Below are positions 15,921 to 22,762 of a stretch of DNA of 22,762 nucleotides, piece by piece. Made by a program: the position numbers and the translations under genes. Below the pieces are notes generated by a model. That model ran no database searches and was not told where the DNA came from. It saw only the letters and a program-made list of their open reading frames with translations. The stretch is taken from the NCBI GenBank assembly GCA_964627125.1, contig CAZVJQ010000026.1:1-22762 (forward strand). Direction: 5' to 3'. The number at the start of each line of letters is the position of its first letter. Position 1 is the stretch's first letter. Source of the stretch: Fastidiosipila sp964627125. GTDB lineage: Bacteria > Bacillota > Clostridia > Saccharofermentanales > Fastidiosipilaceae.

Positions 15921-16020
15921 NNNNNNNNNNNNNNNNNNNNNNNNNNNNNNNNNNNNNNNNNNNNNNNNNNNNNNNNNNNNNNNNNNNNNNNNNNNNNNNN
16001 NNNNNNNNNNNNNNNNNNNN
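15921..16020. other. 100-N assembly gap, probably artificial
   Basis: Exactly 100 undetermined bases between two identical 55-bp ends. The round length is a placeholder; the true sequence here is probably zero bases with one copy of the 55-mer. Confidence 0.95.
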
Positions 16021-16075
16021 CTCCATAAATCGACATCTAATAAATAATTATGATTATTATCTAGTCGTTATATTC
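16021..16075. repeat. right copy of the 55-bp duplicate flanking the N gap
   Basis: Identical to 15866-15920. It includes the true 3' end of the subunit F gene and the following intergenic leader. Confidence 0.95.
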
Positions 16076-16444
16076 ATCTTCGTCATCATCTTCGAAATCG
16101 TCATTATCAACAAGCATGGGACTTACCAAATCGACACCTATAGCCCTGATAACCATATCTTTTAGGCTATCCACTCCTGCACTATCTTTAACATCTGGAG
16201 CAGGTAAAGTGATAATAGCAGGTAAAAAACTAGAATTATATTCATCGATAACTCTCTGAGCATTTCTTGCTACTTCATCGCTAACATAGATGATTGCATA
16301 TTCATCTAAATCTATTAACTCTTGTAATTTCTCCTCATGGTTAGTATCTGGATCTACAGGAAAAACTTTTAAGCCAAGCCCTCTAAAACCAGCAATACTA
16401 CCTTCATCACCGATCATTGCTATTTCATAAGTCTTATCTTGCAT
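16061..16444 (-). CDS. V-type ATPase subunit F
   Basis: A central-stalk regulatory subunit that binds subunit D (called NtpG in Enterococcus hirae). The N-terminus YEIAMIGDEGSIAGFRGLGLKVFPV is the family's first strand-helix unit, and YAIIYVSDEVARN and PAIITLPAP follow. At 127 residues it is longer than the usual 100-110; the excess is a very acidic tail (DNDDFEDDDEDEYND). The ATG directly follows the TAG of subunit C, with AGGAGA inside that gene. The stop lies inside the 55-bp duplicate at the gap edge and is intact in both copies. Confidence 0.92.
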   Translation of the reverse strand: MQDKTYEIAMIGDEGSIAGFRGLGLKVFPVDPDTNHEEKLQELIDLDEYAIIYVSDEVARNAQRVIDEYNSSFLPAIITLPAPDVKDSAGVDSLKDMVIRAIGVDLVSPMLVDNDDFEDDDEDEYND

Positions 16445-17626
16445 CTATGCTCTCCTATATAACTTCCTTAGAGAATCCAAAATCTCATCTCTGTCAGATT
16501 TTCTTTCGCGACCAAAAAGAATCATTCTTAGGTTTATAGCTTCATTTCTTTTAGCTAACCAAAATCCTAGTAAAACTTCAGGTCCATAAATCATGTCCAA
16601 AAATCTAATAGAAAAATCCATAATAATATTATCTCTAGTTTTAGCAAACTGCTCTAAGAAGCTTTTCACATCATTTTCATTGGCTAAATCGATCAAATCT
16701 CCAATTAAAGATTGATGGTCTAAAAATATTTTTTCCTCATTTAGCTCTTCAATAGTAAATGTATACAGTCTTGCATATTGGTCAAAGCCAATTGTTCCCC
16801 CTGAAACAAACTCAGCTTGAAATTCGCTTGGCTCTAAATTGCTTAACTTAGATCTAAAGAAGCTTTGTAAGTTAGCGCTATCTGCCATAATTGAAATATA
16901 GTCAAGAGCAGTCTCTTTGTACTTCTTATGTGTAGGATTATTTACTTCATCTAGGAAATGTCTAAAATAAGCTTTATCAACATTTCTATCTAATGACGCT
17001 AGGTTATTAATATCTTCATTTTCTATATCTAAGCCTACTGCTTCAGTAGCCATGTTCATATATTTCTCGAATAAATCTGGAATACTTACTTGAGCTGTCT
17101 CTTCAGATAATACTGCAGCTAACCATTGAGCAAGAGTATCTATTTTTAAATTTCCTCCATTAAAGAAGAGTTCTGAATTGGTTTGCAAAACTTCTGCTAA
17201 GTCTTTACTAGACTCTTGGAAAGAATTTCCAGTCCTTTGGATGTGCAAAACATAATTACTCAACATAACTTTAAGATTACTATAGTCATGATCGAGTAAG
17301 AATAAGTGAGCTAGTTTACTCTCACCAGCTAATTCTCTAAAGTATTCATCATTCAAGTCAAAATTGTAGGTAATAGTTTCTCTGACATCACCTTTAATGC
17401 TGTAATTACCAGCATTAAAAATCCTTGCCCACCATCCGATCCAATCAGTTTCAGATCTATCGTTGTAAATTAACTGACGAAAATCATCAGCAGTTAATAA
17501 ATATTTTTCTCTGGCGCGCAAACGACTAGATGGATAGGCAAAGCTATCATCTTCAATGATTTCTCTGGACCAATCCCGAGCATTGACAGTTATTAAATTA
17601 TCAATTTCTCTCCGGTCTGTTTGCAT
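16445..17626 (-). CDS. ntpC: V-type ATPase subunit C (d-type, NtpC)
   Basis: The funnel-shaped subunit joining the central stalk to the rotor ring. It is recognised mostly from position between E and F and from the helical pattern with the ending FWLAKRNEAINLRMILFGR near the C-terminus, a conserved stretch in this family (compare LLGYYLAKENEIKNLR-type sequences). At 393 residues it is longer than the typical 330-350; part of the excess is at the N-terminus (MQTDRREIDNLITVNARDW). The ATG overlaps the subunit E stop by one base (TAATG), with GAGGAGGG upstream. Divergence is high compared with A and B. Confidence 0.88.
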   Translation of the reverse strand: MQTDRREIDNLITVNARDWSREIIEDDSFAYPSSRLRAREKYLLTADDFRQLIYNDRSETDWIGWWARIFNAGNYSIKGDVRETITYNFDLNDEYFRELAGESKLAHLFLLDHDYSNLKVMLSNYVLHIQRTGNSFQESSKDLAEVLQTNSELFFNGGNLKIDTLAQWLAAVLSEETAQVSIPDLFEKYMNMATEAVGLDIENEDINNLASLDRNVDKAYFRHFLDEVNNPTHKKYKETALDYISIMADSANLQSFFRSKLSNLEPSEFQAEFVSGGTIGFDQYARLYTFTIEELNEEKIFLDHQSLIGDLIDLANENDVKSFLEQFAKTRDNIIMDFSIRFLDMIYGPEVLLGFWLAKRNEAINLRMILFGRERKSDRDEILDSLRKLYRRA

Positions 17627-18270
17627 TAATTACCCTCCTCAAACAAGATAGTAGCAGCAAGTTTCCTTAAGCTGTCTTCTTCTTGTCTAAATACAGTTCT
17701 ATAACTCTTATCTAGAATATAGTCTTCGGTAACAATCATAAATCCACCGATAAATTGTCCCTCGGGCAAAATCTCAATATGGTCTAAATTAGTTTCAATT
17801 AAAATAGATTTTATGATGTCAGTTTCATCTTTAGCTGGAGAAATTTTACTACCTGGATGTAAGTCATCAGGTAAGAAACTTATATATCTTGCATGTTTTT
17901 CTTCATAAGTTTCATTTTCTAATTTTTCTCTTGCTTCATTTAATACGCGAGTAATAACTTCTTGTTTGTAGTTCAATCTATCTAAACGTTTATAGATATT
18001 ATCGATTGCATCTTTATTTTCTTTATTTTTAGCTTCAGTTTCTTCCACATATTTTTTAGCATCAGCATGAATTTTATTGACTTGTTCTTCTGTTTCTTTC
18101 TCAAGTTGAGCAATTTTATCCTCAGTAATCTCTTGCATAAGTTCAACTTGATGTTTTGCTTTTGCAGTTACCGCTTCTGTAATTTTGCTAACGCTCTTGA
18201 GATTTATAATAGCGTCGTCTCTAGTATCTAATTCATCTTTTATTTCTTCAATTCTTGTTTCGTCACTCAT
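17626..18270 (-). CDS. ntpE: V-type ATPase subunit E
   Basis: A peripheral-stalk subunit that pairs with the G/H subunit to hold the hexamer against rotation. The start is set at the ATG at 18270, which has AAAGGAG 7 nt upstream; the longer open frame to 18306 lacks a ribosome binding site. The protein has 214 residues. The first 110 are a charged coiled coil (KLEKETEEQVNKIHADAKKY-like heptads), and the C-terminal globular half ends GGFMIVTEDYILDKSYRTVF, a good match to the family's GG-I--N-TL pattern. It follows subunit K by 43 nt. Confidence 0.9.
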   Translation of the reverse strand: MSDETRIEEIKDELDTRDDAIINLKSVSKITEAVTAKAKHQVELMQEITEDKIAQLEKETEEQVNKIHADAKKYVEETEAKNKENKDAIDNIYKRLDRLNYKQEVITRVLNEAREKLENETYEEKHARYISFLPDDLHPGSKISPAKDETDIIKSILIETNLDHIEILPEGQFIGGFMIVTEDYILDKSYRTVFRQEEDSLRKLAATILFEEGN

Positions 18271-18313
18271 AAATAAACTCCTTTCGCTTGAGCTTAAATT
18301 AATCAATTACTGA

Positions 18314-18817
18314 TTAAGGAGCTGCGTATAGAATTGATAGAACAGCAATTAGTAATGTAAGAATTGCGTATGTCTCAATCATAGCGGTAATAACAAGAGC
18401 CTGTGCTTGGTTCTCTGGTCTCTTGAGCAACATCTGAACACCTGCAGATGAAACTTCAGCTTGTTTTAATGAACCGTGGTAAAACGCAAACATTGCTGGA
18501 ATACAACCCAAGAACATAATTGCACCTGTTTGATATGACATATCTGCAAATGTACCATCAAGGAAACCACCTTGGAACATAACCATAAACCAAACTAATA
18601 ATCCGTAAATACCGTTAGTAGCCGGAAGTGCCTGCAGAATCAATACTCTACCGAAGAGTGATGGCTCTTCGGTAATAACACCCATACCTACTTTACCAAC
18701 TCTAGAAACACCCATAGTTGAACCAAGGTTTCCTGCTGCAGCAACTAGTGAACCACCTAAAAGTGCAAGACCTGCACCTCCACCAATTAATCCTTCAAAT
18801 ATTTCTAAGAAATTCAT
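18314..18817 (-). CDS. ntpK: V-type ATPase rotor subunit K (16-kDa proteolipid)
   Basis: The membrane rotor-ring subunit that carries the transported ion, 167 residues with four membrane helices as two tandem hairpins. The ion-carrying glutamate is E149 in ITAMIETYAIL. Compared by eye with Enterococcus hirae NtpK, residues matching the Na+ ligands L61, T64, Q110 and E139 are L64, T67, Q119 and E149; the match to Q65 is N68 (QALPATNGIYG). The first hairpin lacks a glutamate at the equivalent place, as expected for the duplicated proteolipid. AGGAGG precedes the ATG. It starts 41 nt after subunit I. Confidence 0.95.
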   Translation of the reverse strand: MNFLEIFEGLIGGGAGLALLGGSLVAAAGNLGSTMGVSRVGKVGMGVITEEPSLFGRVLILQALPATNGIYGLLVWFMVMFQGGFLDGTFADMSYQTGAIMFLGCIPAMFAFYHGSLKQAEVSSAGVQMLLKRPENQAQALVITAMIETYAILTLLIAVLSILYAAP

Positions 18818-18858
18818 ATTTCCTCCTAATAAATCTATAACTCTATCTAATTTTCTCT

Positions 18859-20973
18859 TTATAATTCTTCTTCAGTAACTTGCTTAAATGCAGGCTTCAA
18901 TTTCTTAAAGTCTCCATTTAATATCTTGTCTTGGCCATCTTCGACTTCGACTGTTCTTGTAAATTTACTTTGATAATTTAATGGTTTAAACTCAACTCCA
19001 CCACCTGTGTAGAATTGACCATAAAATTCAACGAATTGTAATCTCAGTGTATGTACATAACCTGATAAACCACTGATTGCTAAGTTTAAGACATGTCCAA
19101 AAATCATTATGACTACGAAAATTACAAATTGGATCGGACCATTATATCCAACAATCATCGCTAGAATATTTACTACCATAGCGATAACAGATGTGGAAAG
19201 TGATAGTGCCAATATTCTGGTATAACTCAATGCATTTGATAGCCAATCAGTAACATCTGTTAGGCCACCTAATCCACTTATTACTCCCATAAAGATATTT
19301 GTACCTTTTTTCTGACCACCGAATAGCACTAGAACAACTAATGCAGCTACTGATACCCACATACCCCATGACTGTCCTAGTACAAGTAAAACTAAGCCTA
19401 GAATTACAAAAAACCATGGTAGTTGCTTAAATACAGCCTGATACCAGTTGCCTCGTTTAACCTTAACGTAGATATCTATGAAAACTCCAGCGAACAAGTG
19501 GACCATACCAAATCCAATACTCATAATCATCATGCTTATTGGATCATCCAGCGGACTAAATAGCAATGGTTCAAAATTTAAAGCTCCATTCGTAATTTCA
19601 CTCACCGCATTTCCGAAGAAACTTCCGAAAGCAAAACCAAATGGTATAGCTACAATTCCACTGAAGAATAACATGCTAATTAAACTATTAGCTCCACCCT
19701 TCATTTTTAGAAGTGCAATACCTGTTGCTATAACCAATACTAAGCCATAACCTACATCCCCTAGCATCATTCCGAAGAAGAATGCATAGAAAATACCTGT
19801 TAGTGCAGTAGGGTCAATATCAAATCCAGGTCTTGGCATAGAATACATCTCTATAACTGATTGGAAAGGTCTAGCAAATGAATTATTTTGTAGTAGTACA
19901 GGATAGTCTTCTTCATCTGTTGAAGCCTCTCGCAACTGACAAGTGACATTATATTTTAATTCAATATCTTCAATAAATTCATCTACTAGAGCAGATGGAA
20001 CATAAGCATCTAAAACAAATAGGTAGTCTGAGTATGAGAATTTCTTCATCTCAGATAATTTACTTATTTGAATTTCATAGAAGTCATGTAAGACAACGAA
20101 ATCCTCCCAACGCTTAGCTGGTTCTTTTAAATCTTCCTCTAATGCATCTATTTCATTCTTTAATGAAGTAATTCTATTATTGAATTTTTCTAATAATCTA
20201 TTAGTCTCTTCTTCAGATTCAGGATTATTAACTCCAGATAGTTCATCTGAGCTTGAAACATAATCTCCTGAATTTAGAGAAACAATATTCTCTTCGATAT
20301 CTCTAATCTTGTGAACTCTGTCTTCAATCTTATTTTCAATATTTATAAATTCTACTGCTTGGGAAATAATCTCTTCTTGTTTAAATGCTGCTTCTAGATA
20401 AGCATCACCACTTACTTCTAATAAACCAGATCCCTTAGCTTCAGTAATTTTCTTAGCTTTATCAATTATAGAATCTAATAGATGCATATAATTTTCAGCT
20501 AAGTCAGTTAATGGTTCGATCTCAGCTCTAACATTAAAACTCTTAGATTCTTCTCTAAGTTTCTTATACATCTCATCAGATAATTCCTTAGATGTATTGA
20601 TAATATCCGTATCAGCAAGAGCGAATGTATTCATTCTACTGAAAAAATAAGATTTTAATTCTTCCTCAGACCTATCTTGTGTCCATGTTGCCATGGTCAC
20701 TGAGTCTGCATCTTTGCTAGGTAAAAAATCCACATTATGTCTAAGAAGATTATTCTCTTTTAAATCTTCTCTGACCTCTGAATAATAATGTAATTCTTTT
20801 AGCTTCTCGCGTTTCTCATTAAGATATTCTTCATGATGTTCTTTAAATGAATCTTCACGATTATCATTCTTCTCTATCTGCAAGGCACCAACATTTGCAA
20901 TGTAGCTTACTACTTCTATTTGTTCATCCCTTAAGCCCATTAAGGTTAATTTAGACATTTTAGCTAGTGACAT
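18859..20973 (-). CDS. ntpI: V-type ATPase subunit I (a-subunit)
   Basis: The stator membrane subunit holding the two ion half-channels, 704 residues. Residues 1-385 form a cytoplasmic arm with long coiled coils (about 45-75, 195-290). The membrane part runs from about 388 (FYAFFFGMMLGDVGYG at 395-410) to about 655. The essential arginine is R586 in LSYTRILALSLS, and FGHVLNLAISGLSGYVHTLR and QFVEFYGQFYTGGG follow near the end, all family hallmarks. AGGAG lies 8 nt before the ATG. The gene overlaps the end of the H subunit by 14 nt, so the two are coupled. Confidence 0.96.
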   Translation of the reverse strand: MSLAKMSKLTLMGLRDEQIEVVSYIANVGALQIEKNDNREDSFKEHHEEYLNEKREKLKELHYYSEVREDLKENNLLRHNVDFLPSKDADSVTMATWTQDRSEEELKSYFFSRMNTFALADTDIINTSKELSDEMYKKLREESKSFNVRAEIEPLTDLAENYMHLLDSIIDKAKKITEAKGSGLLEVSGDAYLEAAFKQEEIISQAVEFINIENKIEDRVHKIRDIEENIVSLNSGDYVSSSDELSGVNNPESEEETNRLLEKFNNRITSLKNEIDALEEDLKEPAKRWEDFVVLHDFYEIQISKLSEMKKFSYSDYLFVLDAYVPSALVDEFIEDIELKYNVTCQLREASTDEEDYPVLLQNNSFARPFQSVIEMYSMPRPGFDIDPTALTGIFYAFFFGMMLGDVGYGLVLVIATGIALLKMKGGANSLISMLFFSGIVAIPFGFAFGSFFGNAVSEITNGALNFEPLLFSPLDDPISMMIMSIGFGMVHLFAGVFIDIYVKVKRGNWYQAVFKQLPWFFVILGLVLLVLGQSWGMWVSVAALVVLVLFGGQKKGTNIFMGVISGLGGLTDVTDWLSNALSYTRILALSLSTSVIAMVVNILAMIVGYNGPIQFVIFVVIMIFGHVLNLAISGLSGYVHTLRLQFVEFYGQFYTGGGVEFKPLNYQSKFTRTVEVEDGQDKILNGDFKKLKPAFKQVTEEEL

Positions 20974-21268
20974 ATTCTAAACTCCTATCTAAGACTCCTT
21001 GGACTGCTTGAGCAAATTTATTTTCTGCTTGACTATTTAATTTAGTCTTCCACACTTCTTCTTCTCTATCTGCTGTTTCTCTAAGTGATACATCTTTATT
21101 ATCTGCTTCAAGTTTCATAGCACTGGCTTCTTTTTCTGCTTCGGCTATTTTTTCTCTACTTGCTGCATATGCTTCTGCAATCTTAGAGTTACTTTCTGAT
21201 CTAGCTTCAGTTACAATGTTGTGCGCTTCTTGCTCAATATTGATCACGCCGTGTATTAAGTTTGACAT
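20960..21268 (-). CDS. V-type ATPase subunit G/H (peripheral stalk)
   Basis: A 102-residue helical protein rich in Ala, Glu and Lys (INIEQEAHNIVTEARSESNS, then AREKIAEAEKEA-like repeats) that would form a coiled coil with subunit E in the peripheral stalk. It is the first gene of the operon, the place of ntpF in Enterococcus hirae and of the H gene in other bacteria. GGGAGGAAA precedes the ATG at 21268. It is identified from coiled-coil character, size and position rather than a sharp motif. Confidence 0.85.
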   Translation of the reverse strand: MSNLIHGVINIEQEAHNIVTEARSESNSKIAEAYAASREKIAEAEKEASAMKLEADNKDVSLRETADREEEVWKTKLNSQAENKFAQAVQGVLDRSLEYVTS

Positions 21269-21366
21269 GAATTTCCTCCCATTATCTAATTTGAGTATTT
21301 ATAATTTTGTACATAGACGCTCGCAAGGAATGTGAGTGTATATACAAAAACAAGCAATTGCGCTTA

Positions 21367-21379
21367 TGCGAAATTCGCA
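21367..21379. promoter_or_regulatory. palindrome at the V-ATPase operon start (candidate operator)
   Basis: TGCGAAATTCGCA is a perfect palindrome with 6-bp arms, just downstream of the predicted -10 box. A matching half TTCGCA lies at 21425-21430, just upstream of the -35. A closely similar element occurs at 22725-22738 ahead of the right-edge gene. Confidence 0.4.
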
Positions 21380-21389
21380 CTTCTTAAAT

Positions 21390-21418
21390 ATTATAGCTTA
21401 TGAACGCAACATTTCTAA
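21390..21418 (-). promoter_or_regulatory. possible promoter of the V-ATPase operon
   Basis: The minus strand has TTAGAA (21413-21418), 17 nt, and a perfect TATAAT (21390-21395). The -35 is weak (3/6). Transcription would start near 21383, leaving a leader of about 115 nt. Confidence 0.45.
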
Positions 21419-21467
21419 GTAATTTTCGCAATATTATTATTTATTTTTATCTTTGTTCTTTAATTTT

Positions 21468-21548
21468 CAAAATTTAAAACTCTTGGAATTTCCGTTTTGT
21501 GGGCATTAAGCTTGATTTAAACAAATCAATTGTAAGAATTTCCAAAGA
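21468..21548 (-). other. nested inverted repeat in the 357-nt gap after the esterase gene (possible terminator)
   Basis: Outer arms TTGGAATTTC (21483-21492) and GAATTTCCAA (21536-21545) pair with one mismatch, enclosing a perfect small hairpin TTGATTT-AAAC-AAATCAA (21512-21529). In the minus direction GAGTTTTAAATTTT follows. It could end the esterase transcript or be a structured leader. Evidence is weak. A 14-bp palindrome AAATTGTACAATTT (21607-21620) also lies right after the esterase stop. Apart from these and the V-ATPase promoter, I see no gene in 21269-21625. Confidence 0.3.
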
Positions 21549-21625
21549 GATGTATATATTTATTTACATGGTTTTAACATTTCTTAGTTTTGGATAAATA
21601 TCTTATAAATTGTACAATTTTTTAA

Positions 21626-22474
21626 TTACCACTCTTGGCTTAGGAATCTCAAGCAATCTGAAAGATGTTCAGCCCAATATTTTTCATTATGAGTTTCACC
21701 TACATAAATATGTAAGTCTACATTTTCTACTTTAATTCCCTTTTGAAGTAATTTTTGATAGTAATCTAAAGTGCAATCAACATAATCTTGTTTAGCAGCA
21801 ATCTGTTCTTCTTTACTATGTTCAGGTGATTCTGCTTCATCTGTACCTACCTGAATGTAGATTTTTTGATTTGGGTCTATTTCTTTTGCTTCAATGATAT
21901 GCTCAAACCCATTCTTGAATAATTGATTTGCTAAAGAGAATACCCCTAAACCACCGACTGCATCTTTATATTCAAGACCGATATAGGATGTCATGCTTCC
22001 GCCTAATGAACTTCCTGCCATTGCGGTATGTTGCCTATCTGATTTAGTTCTATAATTCTTATCAATGAAGGGTTTAACATTTTCAATAATATATTTGGCA
22101 TGAGCTTTACCCCCTCCGCCAAAGCCTTCATATTCACTTGTATAACGAGTTCTCTCTATTACCCAAGGAGAATATTCATTAATTCTATCGTGGGAGTTAT
22201 CAATTCCAACTACAATCATAGGTGGGAGATCTGGATAAGCATTTATAGTTTCAGATACCCTCCACGAATGCCCAACAAATGCCTCATCATCATAGAATAA
22301 ATTCTGACCATCTAGCATATAAATAACTGGATAGTCAGTCGTACTTTCATCATATTCTTTTGGTAACAATACTTGAACTCTTCTTGCATCTCCTAGTTCA
22401 GTTCCAGGTATGTAGTGAGCTCTTAAAATCAAACCATTTAATGTTCTATCTTCATCTGTCTTAATTATTGCCAT
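21626..22474 (-). CDS. alpha/beta-hydrolase esterase (esterase D / enterobactin-esterase-like fold)
   Basis: A 282-residue cytoplasmic hydrolase with no signal peptide. The nucleophile elbow GSSLGG gives S156, D212 (GTDEAES) and H262 (GETHNEKYW) complete the expected Ser-Asp-His triad, and YPVIYMLDGQNLFYDD (48-63) is the strand and oxyanion region typical of the putative-esterase family (EsD, Fes/IroE, mycolyltransferase-like). It starts at the ATG at 22474, with GTGAGG upstream; the GTG at 22486 lies within that site. Such enzymes act on acyl esters, siderophore lactones or acetylated sugars; which one here cannot be told. A palindrome lies 28 nt before the ATG. Confidence 0.88.
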   Translation of the reverse strand: MAIIKTDEDRTLNGLILRAHYIPGTELGDARRVQVLLPKEYDESTTDYPVIYMLDGQNLFYDDEAFVGHSWRVSETINAYPDLPPMIVVGIDNSHDRINEYSPWVIERTRYTSEYEGFGGGGKAHAKYIIENVKPFIDKNYRTKSDRQHTAMAGSSLGGSMTSYIGLEYKDAVGGLGVFSLANQLFKNGFEHIIEAKEIDPNQKIYIQVGTDEAESPEHSKEEQIAAKQDYVDCTLDYYQKLLQKGIKVENVDLHIYVGETHNEKYWAEHLSDCLRFLSQEW

Positions 22475-22501
22475 CTCAAACCTCACTTTTTTTATCTTCT
22501 A

Positions 22502-22516
22502 CTATTGTAACAATAG
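22502..22516. promoter_or_regulatory. 15-bp perfect palindrome in the esterase leader
   Basis: CTATTGTAACAATAG has 7-bp arms around one central base, 28-42 nt upstream of the esterase ATG. On the minus strand a TAGAAT at 22537-22542 could be the -10 box (no good -35 seen), placing the palindrome in the early transcript: a plausible repressor site. Confidence 0.45.
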
Positions 22517-22724
22517 AGAAAAAGCCATTAGAGAATATTCTATAAAGAAAGCTTAAAGTTTAAAGTCACGAATCTTTTAATTGGCTTATAACGATTAAAT
22601 GTAAATCCAATTTCGTATCTTTTAATGAATAATATAATAAATATCATTTAAGAAAATTTTTTCATGACACATTCGCTACAGAAATTATTTTAGTTTGTTT
22701 TAACATGTATCTAGAAAACAAAAA

Positions 22725-22738
22725 GCGAAAAATCGCAC
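22725..22738 (+). promoter_or_regulatory. GCGA-AAAA-TCGC inverted repeat before the right-edge gene
   Basis: GCGAAAAATCGCAC lies about 18 nt before the plus-strand ATG at 22756 and just upstream of its ribosome binding site. It resembles the element at 21368-21380 (GCGAAATTCGCAC) with one extra A/T base. A possible plus-strand -10 (TATAAT, 22633-22638) is far upstream with no clear -35. Confidence 0.3.
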
Positions 22739-22755
22739 AAAAAAGGAGAAAATTT

Positions 22756-22762
22756 ATGGCAA
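22756..22762 (+). CDS. first codons of a divergent gene cut by the right edge
   Basis: AAAAGGAG at 22742-22748 followed 8 nt later by ATG GCA A is a textbook ribosome binding site and start. Only two codons are in the window, so nothing can be said about the product. This is the only sign of a plus-strand gene. Confidence 0.6.

Noticed and set aside
15921..16020. A possible missing gene or insertion in the N gap between V-ATPase F and A.
   Set aside because: Identical 55-bp ends and a round length of 100 point to an artificial spacer; the operon is complete without it.
22569..22626. Direct repeat CG(A/T)ATCTTTTAAT at 22569-22581 and 22614-22626.
   Set aside because: 12 of 13 bases match, but the repeat is AT-rich, isolated and not placed relative to any convincing promoter; it could easily be chance.

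Overview
The window looks like a chromosomal segment of a low-GC Gram-positive anaerobe (Bacillota, probably Clostridia-like). The signs are AT-rich intergenic DNA, strong AGGAGG-type ribosome binding sites, two lipoproteins with Gram-positive lipoboxes, a CUT1 ABC transporter of the LplABC type, and a V-type ATPase in the order H-I-K-E-C-F-A-B-D. I cannot name the species. All complete genes lie on the minus strand. Only a gene just starting at the right edge is on the plus strand.

Left part (1-5680), amino-sugar module: a sigma-A promoter at about 5650-5677 drives two ABC permeases and then a solute-binding lipoprotein. A hairpin terminator follows, then murQ (MurNAc-6-phosphate etherase) and an RpiR/MurR-type regulator cut by the left edge. 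The transporter may supply MurNAc or peptidoglycan fragments, but no ABC ATPase, kinase or PTS gene is visible. Middle-left (5770-9200): a PduO-type cobalamin adenosyltransferase with a GNAT acetyltransferase, ended by a terminator; then a single transketolase gene with its own terminator and an unusually clean inverted repeat in its leader. Middle (9270-11802): a likely three-gene unit made of an unrecognised lipoprotein with an internal repeat, a small NATD1-like GNAT, and a Thr-rich membrane-anchored CAP-domain protein.

Right part (11850-21420): the complete nine-gene V-ATPase operon, mostly tightly packed or overlapping, ending in a strong terminator. Its rotor subunit keeps most of the known sodium-coordinating residues, so it may move Na+. 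A 100-N gap between subunits F and A is flanked by an identical 55-bp sequence on both sides and is almost certainly an assembly artefact. Right edge: an alpha/beta-hydrolase esterase with a perfect palindrome in its leader, and the first codons of a divergent gene.

Most genes belong to known families. The less explained material is the lipoprotein-GNAT-CAP unit, several operator-like palindromes, and a repeat-containing leader before murQ. I found no CRISPR array, tRNA, rRNA, insertion sequence or phage gene.
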